Shown here: positions 1 through 8,684 of the stretch, in pieces
Layout of the letters: the number at the start of each line of letters is the position of its first letter
Position numbering within the stretch: position 1 is the stretch's first letter
Origin: Deltaproteobacteria bacterium
Lineage (GTDB): Bacteria; Myxococcota; XYA12-FULL-58-9; JABJBS01
Reading direction: 5' to 3'
Assembly (NCBI GenBank): GCA_018668695.1
Contig: JABJBS010000166.1
Coordinates: forward strand, 1 to 41,982
DNA: 41,982 bases
Notes under the pieces: generated by a model
Database searches by the model: none
Told to the model about the DNA's origin: nothing
What the model saw: only the letters and a program-made list of their open reading frames with translations
Translations under genes and position numbers: made by a program

Positions 1-2
1 CA

Positions 3-1160
3 GTGCATGAATTAACCTCGTCTGAACAAGTTGCACCGGAGCTTGCTCAAGCTCTTAATCCCGATTTATTGGCAGCACTGGATACCGTCCCTCGTCTCGC
101 GGTTCTTTCGCAACACGATATCCAAGCCTACCTTGAAAAGAACCCCGCTCTTCAACCGAAGGACTGTGAACCCGACGCATGTTTTTTCGAGGTCAGTAAT
201 AACTTCGAATCCGAATTACTTTTAACCGCAACCTTGGGCCGCATAGGTAGAAAATGGGTCGCAAGCCTCACACTGACCCATCTTGAATCCAATCAAGTTA
301 TTCGCCAGGCAACCGGAGCACGCACTGGAGACAACTCAACAGCGAAGGATGCCATTCTCAATGCCGTAAGAAATCTTTTTCGAGAGGAACTCCCAGCAAA
401 GCTTCAAGGCCCCGGCTCTTTGTCTAGACTTGGGTTTCAAGCCGCCACGCTTGGATTCGCAAAAAGAGTCAGGCAACCGGACCAACCACTGAAACGGTAC
501 CGTAAGAGCATCATATTGGATCTGGTAGCAACGGAGCTTGAATTCGACGTGGCTCCAAAAATCGACATCCTCGACAATATTTCGAGAAATGAAATTGCCG
601 CACTCAAACTTGAATCCTTTTTGGCTCCCACCCGTGAGAATTACTTCCACTACCTCAGGGCTGAGCAAACCTGGCGAGCTTTGCGTGAAGATCTCAACCG
701 CGTCCGTGAGATTAGGGCCCGTGCCCGCACTCTAGGTATCAAGCCAACCGCACGTCCCCTACGCTTCGAAACCCCCGCACCCGTTGAGTGGCCAGCCCAA
801 ACCGAGATCGACGCCTATGTGGCCGCTGCCACCCCAATCATGCAAGTGATCGAAACCCTTATCCAAGGCTGGCAAACCGGGGACGAAAAACTCATGGGCA
901 GTGTTTACAGCGCGGCACACCCAACAGCTTTGAGTTATCGAATTGGACTCCGAGGCGATCAATCAGCCGCGTCTAACAAACTCTTTAGAGCTATCCCGTT
1001 TCATAACCTTTCCGCACGTATGCTTGAGGCAGCCATCGAGGCTCACGCACGTGGAGAACTCCTGATATATCTTGCTGAACTCGAACAAAACGCCGTTAAA
1101 GCGGCCAGTAGGGTCTTCCTCATCCAAGACAACGGAAGCTGGAAAATCAGACACTGGTAA
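3..1160 (+). CDS. TolB-like / NTF2-like hypothetical protein, 5' end probably outside the window
   Basis: The reading frame is open to the left edge. The first possible start is the GTG at position 3, but no upstream stop is visible, so the gene is probably partial. Residues about 28-130 resemble the TolB-type N-terminal fold common in myxobacterial secreted proteins: a 'VLSQHDIQAYL' helix, a Cys pair (CEPDAC), then a strand-rich part (LLLTATLGRIGRKWVASLTLTH). The middle is helical and Arg-rich. The last ~110 residues end in 'NGSWKIRHW', the usual closing strand of an NTF2/SnoaL-like domain. No catalytic motif is visible and the function is unknown. The fold assignments come from pattern similarity only. 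The next gene lies on the same strand after about 100 bp with its own promoter-like sequence. Confidence 0.6.
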   Translation: MHELTSSEQVAPELAQALNPDLLAALDTVPRLAVLSQHDIQAYLEKNPALQPKDCEPDACFFEVSNNFESELLLTATLGRIGRKWVASLTLTHLESNQVIRQATGARTGDNSTAKDAILNAVRNLFREELPAKLQGPGSLSRLGFQAATLGFAKRVRQPDQPLKRYRKSIILDLVATELEFDVAPKIDILDNISRNEIAALKLESFLAPTRENYFHYLRAEQTWRALREDLNRVREIRARARTLGIKPTARPLRFETPAPVEWPAQTEIDAYVAAATPIMQVIETLIQGWQTGDEKLMGSVYSAAHPTALSYRIGLRGDQSAASNKLFRAIPFHNLSARMLEAAIEAHARGELLIYLAELEQNAVKAASRVFLIQDNGSWKIRHW

Positions 1161-1226
1161 GCCGAAGTTCAGTCTTATAAACCAACGATTTTCATAAACA
1201 CTTAAAAACAATGAGTTTTTTTACGA

Positions 1227-1262
1227 TTGACAAAAAAGTGAACATTGTTTATTTAATAAACA
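1227..1262 (+). promoter_or_regulatory. Promoter and operator of the TetR gene
   Basis: TTGACA at 1227-1232 is a perfect -35. TTTAAT at 1252-1257 (19 nt spacing) or TATTTA at 1250-1255 (17 nt) could be the -10. Overlapping the -10 is a perfect palindrome, TGTTTATT-T-AATAAACA (1246-1262), whose last base is the A of the ATG at 1262. There is no Shine-Dalgarno sequence between promoter and ATG. TetR regulators commonly repress themselves through such sites. The predicted transcription start falls at or next to the ATG, which suggests a leaderless mRNA (inference). Confidence 0.6.
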
Positions 1263-2023
1263 TGACTCACCCAATAGACCGGCGAAGCCGCAAGAGACAA
1301 GAGCGCACACAGCTTATTCTCGCCACGGCACAAACCATTCTCCTCAATGAAGGGCTGGAGGCCGTCACGGTCCACCGTATTGCTCGGGAGCTGGATCTCA
1401 CGGTTGGAGCACTTTACCGCTACTTTCCGTCCAAGCAGGCCATGCTGACCGCCTTAGGGGAAGATATCGTTCGCAGTGTCACATCGTCGCTGGGCCAAAT
1501 CGCCGACATTTACGAGGCAAGTGTTCAAGACTCTCAGGCTGCCTCACCCCTCACTCCCGTGTTGGTTATTTCACGCGCCTTTATAGAAATGGCAGAGAGC
1601 TCACCAGCGCGATACCGCATGGTCGACCTCATGCTCGTCGATCCACGAAGCATGGTTCCCGAAGAGGACCGCCCAATGGTCCTTCACACTCTTTTTGAAA
1701 TGCTTGGCCGAGTGGAACAACTCCTTAAACAGTCCACTGCGGAGCATCTCATTTCGGCGGGCCAGCCCCGCGAACGCACCATCGTACTTTGGAGTGCACT
1801 TCTCGGCATCAACTCCATGTTGAAAATGCGCAGACTCTACCCTGAACAAGTACCAGCAAAAAACCTCGGGGAAGATACCATCACCGCACTCTTCGTTGCC
1901 TGGGGCTGCGATGCCTCCGTATTTAAAAATCATTTCAACGAAGCAACCGCATTTTTAGAAAACCTAAAAACCGAATCAAACTCTACCCATGAAGGAGATC
2001 TCTTATGGCGCTCACTATCTTAA
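1262..2023 (+). CDS. TetR/AcrR family transcriptional regulator
   Basis: The protein has 253 residues. The N-terminal helix-turn-helix at about residues 36-55 (TVHRIARELDL-TVGALYRYF) is the classic TetR DNA-binding motif, followed by 'PSKQAML'. The C-terminal part is a helical ligand/dimer domain without a recognisable ligand signature. The frame could open at 1211, but that start lies upstream of the TTGACA/-10 promoter, so ATG 1262 is preferred. The stop overlaps the start of the downstream hydroxylase gene (2005) by 19 bases, so the two are almost certainly co-transcribed and the hydroxylase is the likely regulated target. The ligand is unknown; a lipid or fatty-acyl compound is a guess from the neighbour. 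Confidence 0.88.
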   Translation: MTHPIDRRSRKRQERTQLILATAQTILLNEGLEAVTVHRIARELDLTVGALYRYFPSKQAMLTALGEDIVRSVTSSLGQIADIYEASVQDSQAASPLTPVLVISRAFIEMAESSPARYRMVDLMLVDPRSMVPEEDRPMVLHTLFEMLGRVEQLLKQSTAEHLISAGQPRERTIVLWSALLGINSMLKMRRLYPEQVPAKNLGEDTITALFVAWGCDASVFKNHFNEATAFLENLKTESNSTHEGDLLWRSLS

Positions 2024-2550
2024 TCGCTTTCTCGTTGGGCCTGCTCACCTGGACTTTCACTGAATACGCAATGCACAACTGGGTTGGCCATAAAGCCAAG
2101 GGTAAGAATGCATTCTCCAAAGAGCATCTCAAGCATCACCGACTCGGCAACTATTTTACACCTTGGGCCGGCAAAACCTTGAGAACCGTTGTTGTCCTCT
2201 CAAAAATCTTTGCAATCACCCTCTTTATATTTGGGACAGTAATTGCTGCAGCATTCACGATTGGGTTTGCGGTCGGATATGCATGGTACGAATATTTACA
2301 CTGGAGCCTGCACGTCAACCCGCCTCGCCACAGCTATGGGAGATGGGCGCGTCGCCACCATTTCCACCACCACTTTGAAAATCCCAAAATGAATCACGGC
2401 GTAACCACGCCGCTTTGGGATATCATTTTCGGAACCCATCAAGCACCAGCAACCATTCGGGTTCCAAAGAAAATAGTGATGCCATGGCTTATCGATCCGG
2501 TTAGCCGAACCGTCTACGGAGAGTACGTCGCAGATTTTAAATTACGTTGA
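2005..2550 (+). CDS. Membrane fatty-acid/sterol/carotenoid hydroxylase superfamily protein
   Basis: This 181-residue integral membrane protein carries the His clusters of the di-iron hydroxylase/desaturase superfamily (PF04116-like): HNWVGH (His24, His29), HLKHH (His41, 44, 45), HWSLH, HHFHHH and a late NHG. Hydrophobic segments lie at residues 3-20 and about 62-95. The size suits small bacterial hydroxylases such as CrtZ-like proteins, but the substrate (fatty acid, sterol or carotenoid) cannot be told from sequence. A strong Shine-Dalgarno (GAAGGAGA) precedes ATG 2005. The gene overlaps the TetR stop and is likely under TetR control. Its 3' end overlaps the convergent cyclase gene by 9 bases. 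Confidence 0.85.
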   Translation: MALTILIAFSLGLLTWTFTEYAMHNWVGHKAKGKNAFSKEHLKHHRLGNYFTPWAGKTLRTVVVLSKIFAITLFIFGTVIAAAFTIGFAVGYAWYEYLHWSLHVNPPRHSYGRWARRHHFHHHFENPKMNHGVTTPLWDIIFGTHQAPATIRVPKKIVMPWLIDPVSRTVYGEYVADFKLR

Positions 2551-5500
2551 TTTTACTTTAAGGCGACCCACAAGGCCTTCGTAGTTTTGGTCAAACTCAC
2601 TGATACCATAGTGGTCCATGTGAGCCTTGACCGCGCTTAAAGTGGTGTGAGCGGAAACCTTGTAGTCCTGCTTATCCGAACCACCGCTTTTCTCAAAGAG
2701 TTCAATAAAGCACTCGACTTGATTAAGTTGACCAATGCTCATCATCCGGGCGTCCCCCAATCTCGTCCAGAGATGAACCACTCTTCCAAAGACCACAGAT
2801 GCCTTGAGCCAATCTCCCGTCAGTGCCGCTACACATGCAAGATTCCCATCTGAATGAGCGAGTAATTCAACTTTAGAGCCAACTTCTCGTAACTCTTTCG
2901 CCTTTTGATACATCGTCTGCGCGGTATCGAGTTCTTTTTTCCCGAGACTAATCGTTCCGATGGTATCGTAGTGGCGCGCCAATGCCTCAGCCATCGATGA
3001 GCCCTCAATCTCTAAGCCCTCGTATTGAGAAATGATGGACCTCGATATTTTCAATGCCTCGTCTTCCTGCTCCATTTCTCGAAGCGCCCAAGCAATCGAC
3101 CCCTGAATATCAATCCGAGTGCATGGTGCAGATCCTGCATCGGAAAACCGAGAATATGCTTCCCGGTAAGCTACAATCGCCTGTTCAGGCGCGCCTCGTG
3201 TACGATAAACGTCGCCTCGCACTTTGTGTAGCTCTGCAGCAAACTTTTCAAGTTCCGACTCTTGTTCCCCATCTCGCTTCTCGGGCAATTGAAGCAGCTG
3301 AAAACCACAATCTATGGCAGCCATCGACTCATCAAGCTCACCTTGATGATAACAAACCCGTGCCCTTGCCTTATAATACCGAACACGTTTCGAACGCTCA
3401 GCAATACGCCCAATACTCTCCCCGGAATAAACATCCAATATATCTTGAATCTCGTCTAATAGATCCATTGCCTCTTGAAGAGAATATTCATCAAGACGAC
3501 TCTCAGCTCCCAATAAAAAACAAGTCACTGCACAATCAGGTTTGTCTCCTAATTTATAGTGGCGCCCAAGTAGAGCTTGCTCAATATTCATATTAACCAG
3601 GCTGAGCGAGTGACCCACCGATTCATGAATCCGTTTACGCTCTCGTTGAACCAATGAGTCATAACAGACCTGTTGAAAAATCTCACTTTGAAAACGGTAC
3701 TCCACGGCTCCTTCGAGCACCGATGAGCCGCGGCGGTGAAGCACCCCCGCTACCCGCAGCGACTGTAAGGCCCGCTGGATTTTGTATTCAGCGATGAGAT
3801 CTGCGCAAACCTGAACCATCAACCTGTCCCAAAAAACTCGGCCTACCACCGCAGCTCTTTGCAATAAGATTCGCTGAACAGGGCTCATTGCATCCAACTC
3901 TGCCTGAAGAGCGCCATGGATCGTTGGGGGTAGAACCATATCTTCTGGTTTCTCTGATACGATTGCCCAGGTGCCTAGTTCAGCATCGATAGCAAGCAGT
4001 CCCAGAGCCTGAAGAGAGCGTAGATGCTCTAGAACATAGAGCGGCCGGCCCTCAGCTTGGCCAACGATCCACTCCGCAACCCAAGCAGGAACCTCTCCCG
4101 CTGGCGAGAGGATTTCTTGAACCATTCTCGTAATGAAAACATCTTCCAGCGGTATCATTTCCAATAAACCGACCTTTGAGCCCTCAAAGAGTAACCTTGC
4201 TGATTCTTGATTTTCAGTGTTCGTCTGCATTTCCCAGCACACAAGGGTACGGGCTTTATCTCCCTGATCTCCAAGGAGGTATCTTACAAATTCTTGCATA
4301 GACTCGTCGGCTAGATGAGCATCCGCCACCACCAACACACACACAGTGTCCTCTGCTATAGCCTTGAAGAGATGCGTCAACGCCCTAAACAAAGCCTTGC
4401 GGGTCAAGTTGGTCGCATTGCCGCTCTCATGGAAGACATCGTTACCAGCGAAAAAGTTGTCCAAAAGTTCCAAGCCGGCGCCACTGATCGTTTCAGGGCC
4501 GGCCACCGCTAAGGATGATGAGCCAAGTAATGTGTGGATACCATTGCCGACTGACTCAAACTGAGTTTCCAGATAACTTTCCAAACCCTGACGAATCGGG
4601 GCCATAAAAAGATTAACGCTGCGCGTGCACCGACCATACACAATCCTTGCGCCGTGACGCTCCGATGCTACCCGTGAGAATTCGGTAACCATCCGGCTCT
4701 TTCCTGAGCCAAGAGTACCCGCAACCTTCACAAGATGAGCTGTTGAAACACTGGCTACAGTTTCTAGAGAATCCAGCAATAGATCGAGTTCGCCATCGCG
4801 TCCCAAAAACGGTACAGCCTGGCCCTCGAAAAAATCAGCCATATCGGCGATTTTCATTTCACGTTCTCGAACCACATAAAATGCTTGAACAGGTTTCGAC
4901 TTGCCCTTCACATCGAAGGTACCTGCGTCCTCTGTCACATAAGAGTTCAATATAGAGCGCTGCGTATTGGATGCCACAAGAACTCGGCCGCGCTCACATG
5001 CCGACTCCAGGCGACTCGCAAGATTAACCGCATCTCCCATCACCGTATAATCGCGATGCCCTTGGCCTCCCACAAAACCAGCCACCACCATACCGGTATT
5101 GAGCCCAACGCGAATCTCTAGCTTGCTGCCTATTTCCTTTTCAAACCGCTTCGACAACTTACCCACTTCACACTGGAGCTCCAAAGCAGACCGAACAGCC
5201 CTTTCAGCATCATCTCCGTAAGAACGGGGTGCTCCGAAAAGAGCCATCAAACAATCACCGATGTATTTGTCGATGGTTCCGCCGTTTTTCACAACAACAT
5301 CAGTCATGGCGTCAAAGACGGTATTCATGATGTCGCTTACTTCGTCAGGCTCAAGTCGTTCTGACAATTCTGTGAAACCAGAGATGTCGGCAAACAACAT
5401 GGTAACAACCCGCTTCTCAGATGCTTTTTCGCTCCCAATCGGTAATTTAGAAATTTGGTTATTCTTAGTTGGGGAAATGAAGTCCCGAGCCGCTTGGCCC

Positions 5501-5787
5501 TGAACGCCGCCATCTGCCGCTACACCCTCGTCATTTCTAACCAGATGAATCCCAGAGTCCCCGGGTCTGACGATCTGCTGAACCGAGGCCACAGGAACCA
5601 CATCCGAGGCGTGCTCTGAGTTATCAAAACCGCATCCACACTGATCGCAAAAACTTCCACGGGCCGGAGTGGGTAAACTGCAGGATTCACAGATACGCAG
5701 AGGCCAGACAGGGACACCACAGGCGTGGCAAAACCTAGCATTATGGCGAATATTCATCTCGCAGGCTGTACATTGGTCCAACATCAT
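2542..5787 (-). CDS. Zinc-ribbon / class III adenylate-guanylate cyclase / AAA ATPase / TPR regulator
   Basis: The 1081-residue protein has four parts. Two zinc ribbons (Cys6/9/20/23 and Cys33/36/47/50) are followed by a linker. A class III nucleotide cyclase domain spans about 125-310, with metal-binding Asp134 (FADISGF) and Asp178 (YIGD), Lys174 before it, and 'DYTVMGDAVNLASRLE' supplying purine-specifying Asp and catalytic Asn and Arg. A P-loop (AGTLGSGKS) near 355 opens an AAA/STAND-type ATPase. The C-terminal third is TPR-like helical repeats. The Lys...Asp pattern favours ATP, so cAMP, but this is inference. This architecture is widespread in Myxococcota. The cyclase appears catalytically complete. 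ATG 5787 was chosen because it precedes the first zinc ribbon; its Shine-Dalgarno is weak. Confidence 0.9.
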   Translation of the reverse strand: MMLDQCTACEMNIRHNARFCHACGVPVWPLRICESCSLPTPARGSFCDQCGCGFDNSEHASDVVPVASVQQIVRPGDSGIHLVRNDEGVAADGGVQGQAARDFISPTKNNQISKLPIGSEKASEKRVVTMLFADISGFTELSERLEPDEVSDIMNTVFDAMTDVVVKNGGTIDKYIGDCLMALFGAPRSYGDDAERAVRSALELQCEVGKLSKRFEKEIGSKLEIRVGLNTGMVVAGFVGGQGHRDYTVMGDAVNLASRLESACERGRVLVASNTQRSILNSYVTEDAGTFDVKGKSKPVQAFYVVREREMKIADMADFFEGQAVPFLGRDGELDLLLDSLETVASVSTAHLVKVAGTLGSGKSRMVTEFSRVASERHGARIVYGRCTRSVNLFMAPIRQGLESYLETQFESVGNGIHTLLGSSSLAVAGPETISGAGLELLDNFFAGNDVFHESGNATNLTRKALFRALTHLFKAIAEDTVCVLVVADAHLADESMQEFVRYLLGDQGDKARTLVCWEMQTNTENQESARLLFEGSKVGLLEMIPLEDVFITRMVQEILSPAGEVPAWVAEWIVGQAEGRPLYVLEHLRSLQALGLLAIDAELGTWAIVSEKPEDMVLPPTIHGALQAELDAMSPVQRILLQRAAVVGRVFWDRLMVQVCADLIAEYKIQRALQSLRVAGVLHRRGSSVLEGAVEYRFQSEIFQQVCYDSLVQRERKRIHESVGHSLSLVNMNIEQALLGRHYKLGDKPDCAVTCFLLGAESRLDEYSLQEAMDLLDEIQDILDVYSGESIGRIAERSKRVRYYKARARVCYHQGELDESMAAIDCGFQLLQLPEKRDGEQESELEKFAAELHKVRGDVYRTRGAPEQAIVAYREAYSRFSDAGSAPCTRIDIQGSIAWALREMEQEDEALKISRSIISQYEGLEIEGSSMAEALARHYDTIGTISLGKKELDTAQTMYQKAKELREVGSKVELLAHSDGNLACVAALTGDWLKASVVFGRVVHLWTRLGDARMMSIGQLNQVECFIELFEKSGGSDKQDYKVSAHTTLSAVKAHMDHYGISEFDQNYEGLVGRLKVKST

Positions 5788-5991
5788 TGCGAGTTCAGCC
5801 TATCACGATCTCATAGACCAGAGCTAAGCCAACAGGCGACTCGCCGCACTGCGGCATACGTCTAGAAGCCTCTTTGTCCACCGGGTCAATAAAACACCGC
5901 TGGATCTGAACTTTCAAACTAAATACTGTGAAACGAGACACGATGCTCCGGATTAGAAGCCGGTCCATGTACTTGAGAAGGGACGCATTTT

Positions 5992-7848
5992 TTGCTGATT
6001 GTCCACGTTGAACCGCCGTACTACGCGAGCCAGGAAGCTGAACAACACGTCTACCGAACCGAACAACCGTGCCGGTCGATCGGCGCTCTTGCGAATACTT
6101 ATATCGCCAGTGGTTCATTTCTCACACCCGCCATCCAAACGATGATGTGGAGTGCTGACCTTCTCATTCTCTGCGATACCTCTGATGCTGACTACCTGCC
6201 GATATTGGCCCACAGGCGCGCTCGAGGCTTACCTACAATATTCGAAATCAACAGTAATATCTCCGTGGCCCAACCTTGGATTCGAGGCGGGGTTTTGGAC
6301 CCAAGAGAACAAAGTACCTACTACCAATTGGCCAGTCAGGCAGAAACGCTTATTTTCGCGACCTCGGCGCTCGCGGAAAATTTTGAGCACTTGGCCACCC
6401 ACTGCGAGATTCTTCCAAGCCAACTCCGGGAAACCTTCGAAGCACCAAGCCCGCCCAATAAAGCAGCAAACGATGGCAACCAAAAAATTAGAATTGGATG
6501 GGGCGGCTCTAGAGGGCAGCGCGAAGACATTATCTACGCACTGCCTGCCTTAAGGCGCATTCTCGAAAATCATCCGGAGGCCACTTTGGCTATTATGGCC
6601 AACCCTGCAATCGAACATCACTTTGCCAATATCCCGTCCAACCAACTCGAATTCCACATGCCGGGAGCACTGGAGGAATACGTTTCATTCTTAAAAGGTT
6701 TGGATATTGGAATCGCTCCGCTTCTGCCTTCTGAATTCAACCATTGTCGTCATGATGTTAAATTTCTCGAGTATGCAGCAACCTCAACCGTTCCCGTTTG
6801 CTCCAACCTGCCGGTTTATCGTAACTCCATTAAGCATGGTGATACCGGACTGCTCTTTGATTCTGAACAGAACTTAGAGGTTGAGCTGGAGAAGCTGCTC
6901 ACCAATAAGGCCTCGATTAATAAGATTGCCAGCAACGCTTATCATCATGTCCAACAGCACCGCATGGAGTCACAGCATGCACACAAACGCATGGAGATTT
7001 ACGAAGAAGCTTGTAGTCGGGCACGGATGCTCGATACCAGCAGCGGCCGCCGCGATAGCTTTATGACGGCCTATGAGAGTCACGAAGAAGCCCCAACCTA
7101 CCCCAAGACACGCTACCGCAAGATCAAATATGGACGCATGGAAAAGCTACTCTACAACGGGCAAGCAAGCATCACCTCAGACTTAGCTGAGCGTATTCAC
7201 AACTTGGAACGCGCCCGCGACTTAGAGCCTGAATTTTACTTGCCTCATTTATGGCTCGGGAAAAACTACCCAGAGCCTGACCAAGCAGCTCAAGCACTGC
7301 GACAGGCGCGGGAACTAAGCCGAAAATCCTGCAGCGTTTATTTTGAATTGGCAAAAGTATTTGAGGAAGCTGGCGACATAGATCTTGCTCGTCGCACAAT
7401 GAGACAGTCCGTGGAGAATGCTCCAACATACGCTGTCGGCTTAGACCTGCTAGCAGATTATGCCCTATTGGAAAGCGAACTCATCGCAGCCGAGCGGCTT
7501 CGTCAAAGGGCGCTGGAAGCCAACCCTTGGTACCGAGTGCCGGCCCGTAAGCTTGCCCAAGCTGCCTGGGACGAAGGGCGTATGGAGGTTGCGCGTAAGT
7601 TACTCCAAGAAAACATCGAACACTCACAGCCCATTTGGACAGACCACTATCTACTGGGGCAAATCTATGCCTCCGAGCACCGCTACGAAAATGCCGTCAA
7701 ACATCTTGAAAAAGCTCAAGACCTTGAACCCGATTCCAGAGAGATCCTCACAACTTTGAGCCGGGTTTATCTCGCACTTGGAAAACCGGCCGAGGCTAAA
7801 CTCATTATGGCAAAACTCAAACAATCACCTCGGCGCAATGTGAAGTAG
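5992..7848 (+). CDS. GT-B glycosyltransferase (group 1-like) fused to C-terminal TPR repeats
   Basis: The protein has 618 residues and a TTG start with AGAAGGGA about 10 nt upstream. Residues 1-360 form a GT-B fold: an N-terminal half without a clear motif, then 'IRIGWGGSRGQREDI' at the start of the donor-binding half, and the GT4-type segment at about 249-283 (HDVKFLEYAAT, VPVCSNLPVYRNSI, GDTGLLF). From about 400 on there are TPR units ('NLERARDLEPEFYLPHLWLGK', 'AVKHLEKAQDLEPDSREIL'). It probably transfers a sugar onto a surface polysaccharide or protein, but donor and acceptor are unknown. It stands alone, diverging from the cyclase gene, and no other glycan gene is adjacent. Confidence 0.82.
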   Translation: MLIVHVEPPYYASQEAEQHVYRTEQPCRSIGALANTYIASGSFLTPAIQTMMWSADLLILCDTSDADYLPILAHRRARGLPTIFEINSNISVAQPWIRGGVLDPREQSTYYQLASQAETLIFATSALAENFEHLATHCEILPSQLRETFEAPSPPNKAANDGNQKIRIGWGGSRGQREDIIYALPALRRILENHPEATLAIMANPAIEHHFANIPSNQLEFHMPGALEEYVSFLKGLDIGIAPLLPSEFNHCRHDVKFLEYAATSTVPVCSNLPVYRNSIKHGDTGLLFDSEQNLEVELEKLLTNKASINKIASNAYHHVQQHRMESQHAHKRMEIYEEACSRARMLDTSSGRRDSFMTAYESHEEAPTYPKTRYRKIKYGRMEKLLYNGQASITSDLAERIHNLERARDLEPEFYLPHLWLGKNYPEPDQAAQALRQARELSRKSCSVYFELAKVFEEAGDIDLARRTMRQSVENAPTYAVGLDLLADYALLESELIAAERLRQRALEANPWYRVPARKLAQAAWDEGRMEVARKLLQENIEHSQPIWTDHYLLGQIYASEHRYENAVKHLEKAQDLEPDSREILTTLSRVYLALGKPAEAKLIMAKLKQSPRRNVK

Positions 7849-8270
7849 GTGCTCGGCTCATCACGGTTCGCTCAAGCGAACTTCGGATTCTTTCGAACTC
7901 TACCGTTTTGAGTTCACGATCTTTAAATCAGAGACAGAAAAACACACTCTAAACCTAAAAAGATCACAGGGCTAAAACAGGGTCATGATAAACCCAATAA
8001 CGACATGCACTTACACCCGCTCCTGGGTTTAACCCAAGAGGATTCAAGCCCGATCCCTGGCAAACCCTCCAAAAACAAAAGTGCGTTAAACCCCAATTAT
8101 TAAACGATTTTTTAAGAAATGGGGTTTTCAGTACTCACGGGCTGTGACATCCGCCCTTCCGATAGAGGGAAAAATAAAAATACAAATATCGCCCCGGTAA
8201 GCGTCAAACTTTTGAGGCCCGGAGCAACCGAATAATTGGTAGCACTTAAGCCTCAGCGCAGAGAGGAAAG
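7849..8270. other. Repeat-rich 422-bp intergenic region
   Basis: No coding sequence is visible. Two small hairpins follow the glycosyltransferase stop: GTTCGC-TCAA-GCGAAC (7866-7881) and GAACTC/GAGTTC (7895-7900, 7910-7915). Neither has a T tract. Then come several copies of an AAACCC-type motif: 7990-7995, a GGGTT-T-AACCC palindrome at 8025-8035, one in 8062-8066, and AAACCCCA (8088-8095), which pairs perfectly with TGGGGTTT (8120-8127). A further hairpin, CCCTT/GAGGG, lies at 8154-8169, followed by an A-rich stretch and a G+C-rich leader. The region may hold a complex promoter or a structured leader for the gene at 8271. Confidence 0.5.
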
Positions 8271-8684
8271 GTGTTGAAACCAGAGGGTGCCCCCCCAACG
8301 GAAACAACATCTCATTTACCGAGGACCGAAGATATGAACGTCGCAAGCAATCCCATTTTGGGGGAGGCTCACCTCCCTGAGTGTCAAGAAGAGTTCGTTA
8401 ATACCATGGCTGCATTGTCAGGTATCCCTACAGGAGAACGCATCACGCGCTCAGCATTTAATGTTGATACGACAGGTGTGAACCAAAACCTAAGAGGATA
8501 CAGCGCAAATCGCTCGGTGAACGAAGTGCAAGAAGTGAACAAGCTCGATTCAAACAGCCTTCTGGAGATGGCTGGCTTGAAGAAGCGCCGACGCATTCAG
8601 ATGGCAGGCGCCCTTGCCGCAACGACCGCAGCGTTAACTGCGGCCGGTACGCTTTTGAGCCTTTTTCCTTTAGTTCTCGCTTAA
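8271..8684 (+). CDS. Small hypothetical protein with one C-terminal membrane segment
   Basis: The frame encodes 137 residues from GTG 8271, which has AGAGGAAAG directly upstream. ATG 8334 (NVASNPILGE...) is an alternative start. The N-terminal ~100 residues are polar with no recognised domain. Residues about 104-107 are basic (KKRRR), and the last ~28 residues form a single hydrophobic helix (MAGALAATTAALTAAGTLLSLF) ending two or three residues before the stop, so the protein looks tail-anchored. Its TAA stop lies within TTAA 8681-8684, shared with the convergent marC-like gene. I do not recognise a family. The long, repeat-rich upstream region suggests dedicated regulation. Confidence 0.55.
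   Translation: MLKPEGAPPTETTSHLPRTEDMNVASNPILGEAHLPECQEEFVNTMAALSGIPTGERITRSAFNVDTTGVNQNLRGYSANRSVNEVQEVNKLDSNSLLEMAGLKKRRRIQMAGALAATTAALTAAGTLLSLFPLVLA

Noticed and set aside
5795-6118. Minus-strand frame of 107 codons between the cyclase and glycosyltransferase genes
   Set aside because: It overlaps the start of the glycosyltransferase gene, has no domain and no good ribosome binding site.
8209-8250. SAM riboswitch
   Set aside because: Only a short stretch resembles the S-box core; the conserved upstream elements are missing, so it is listed only as a possible structured leader.
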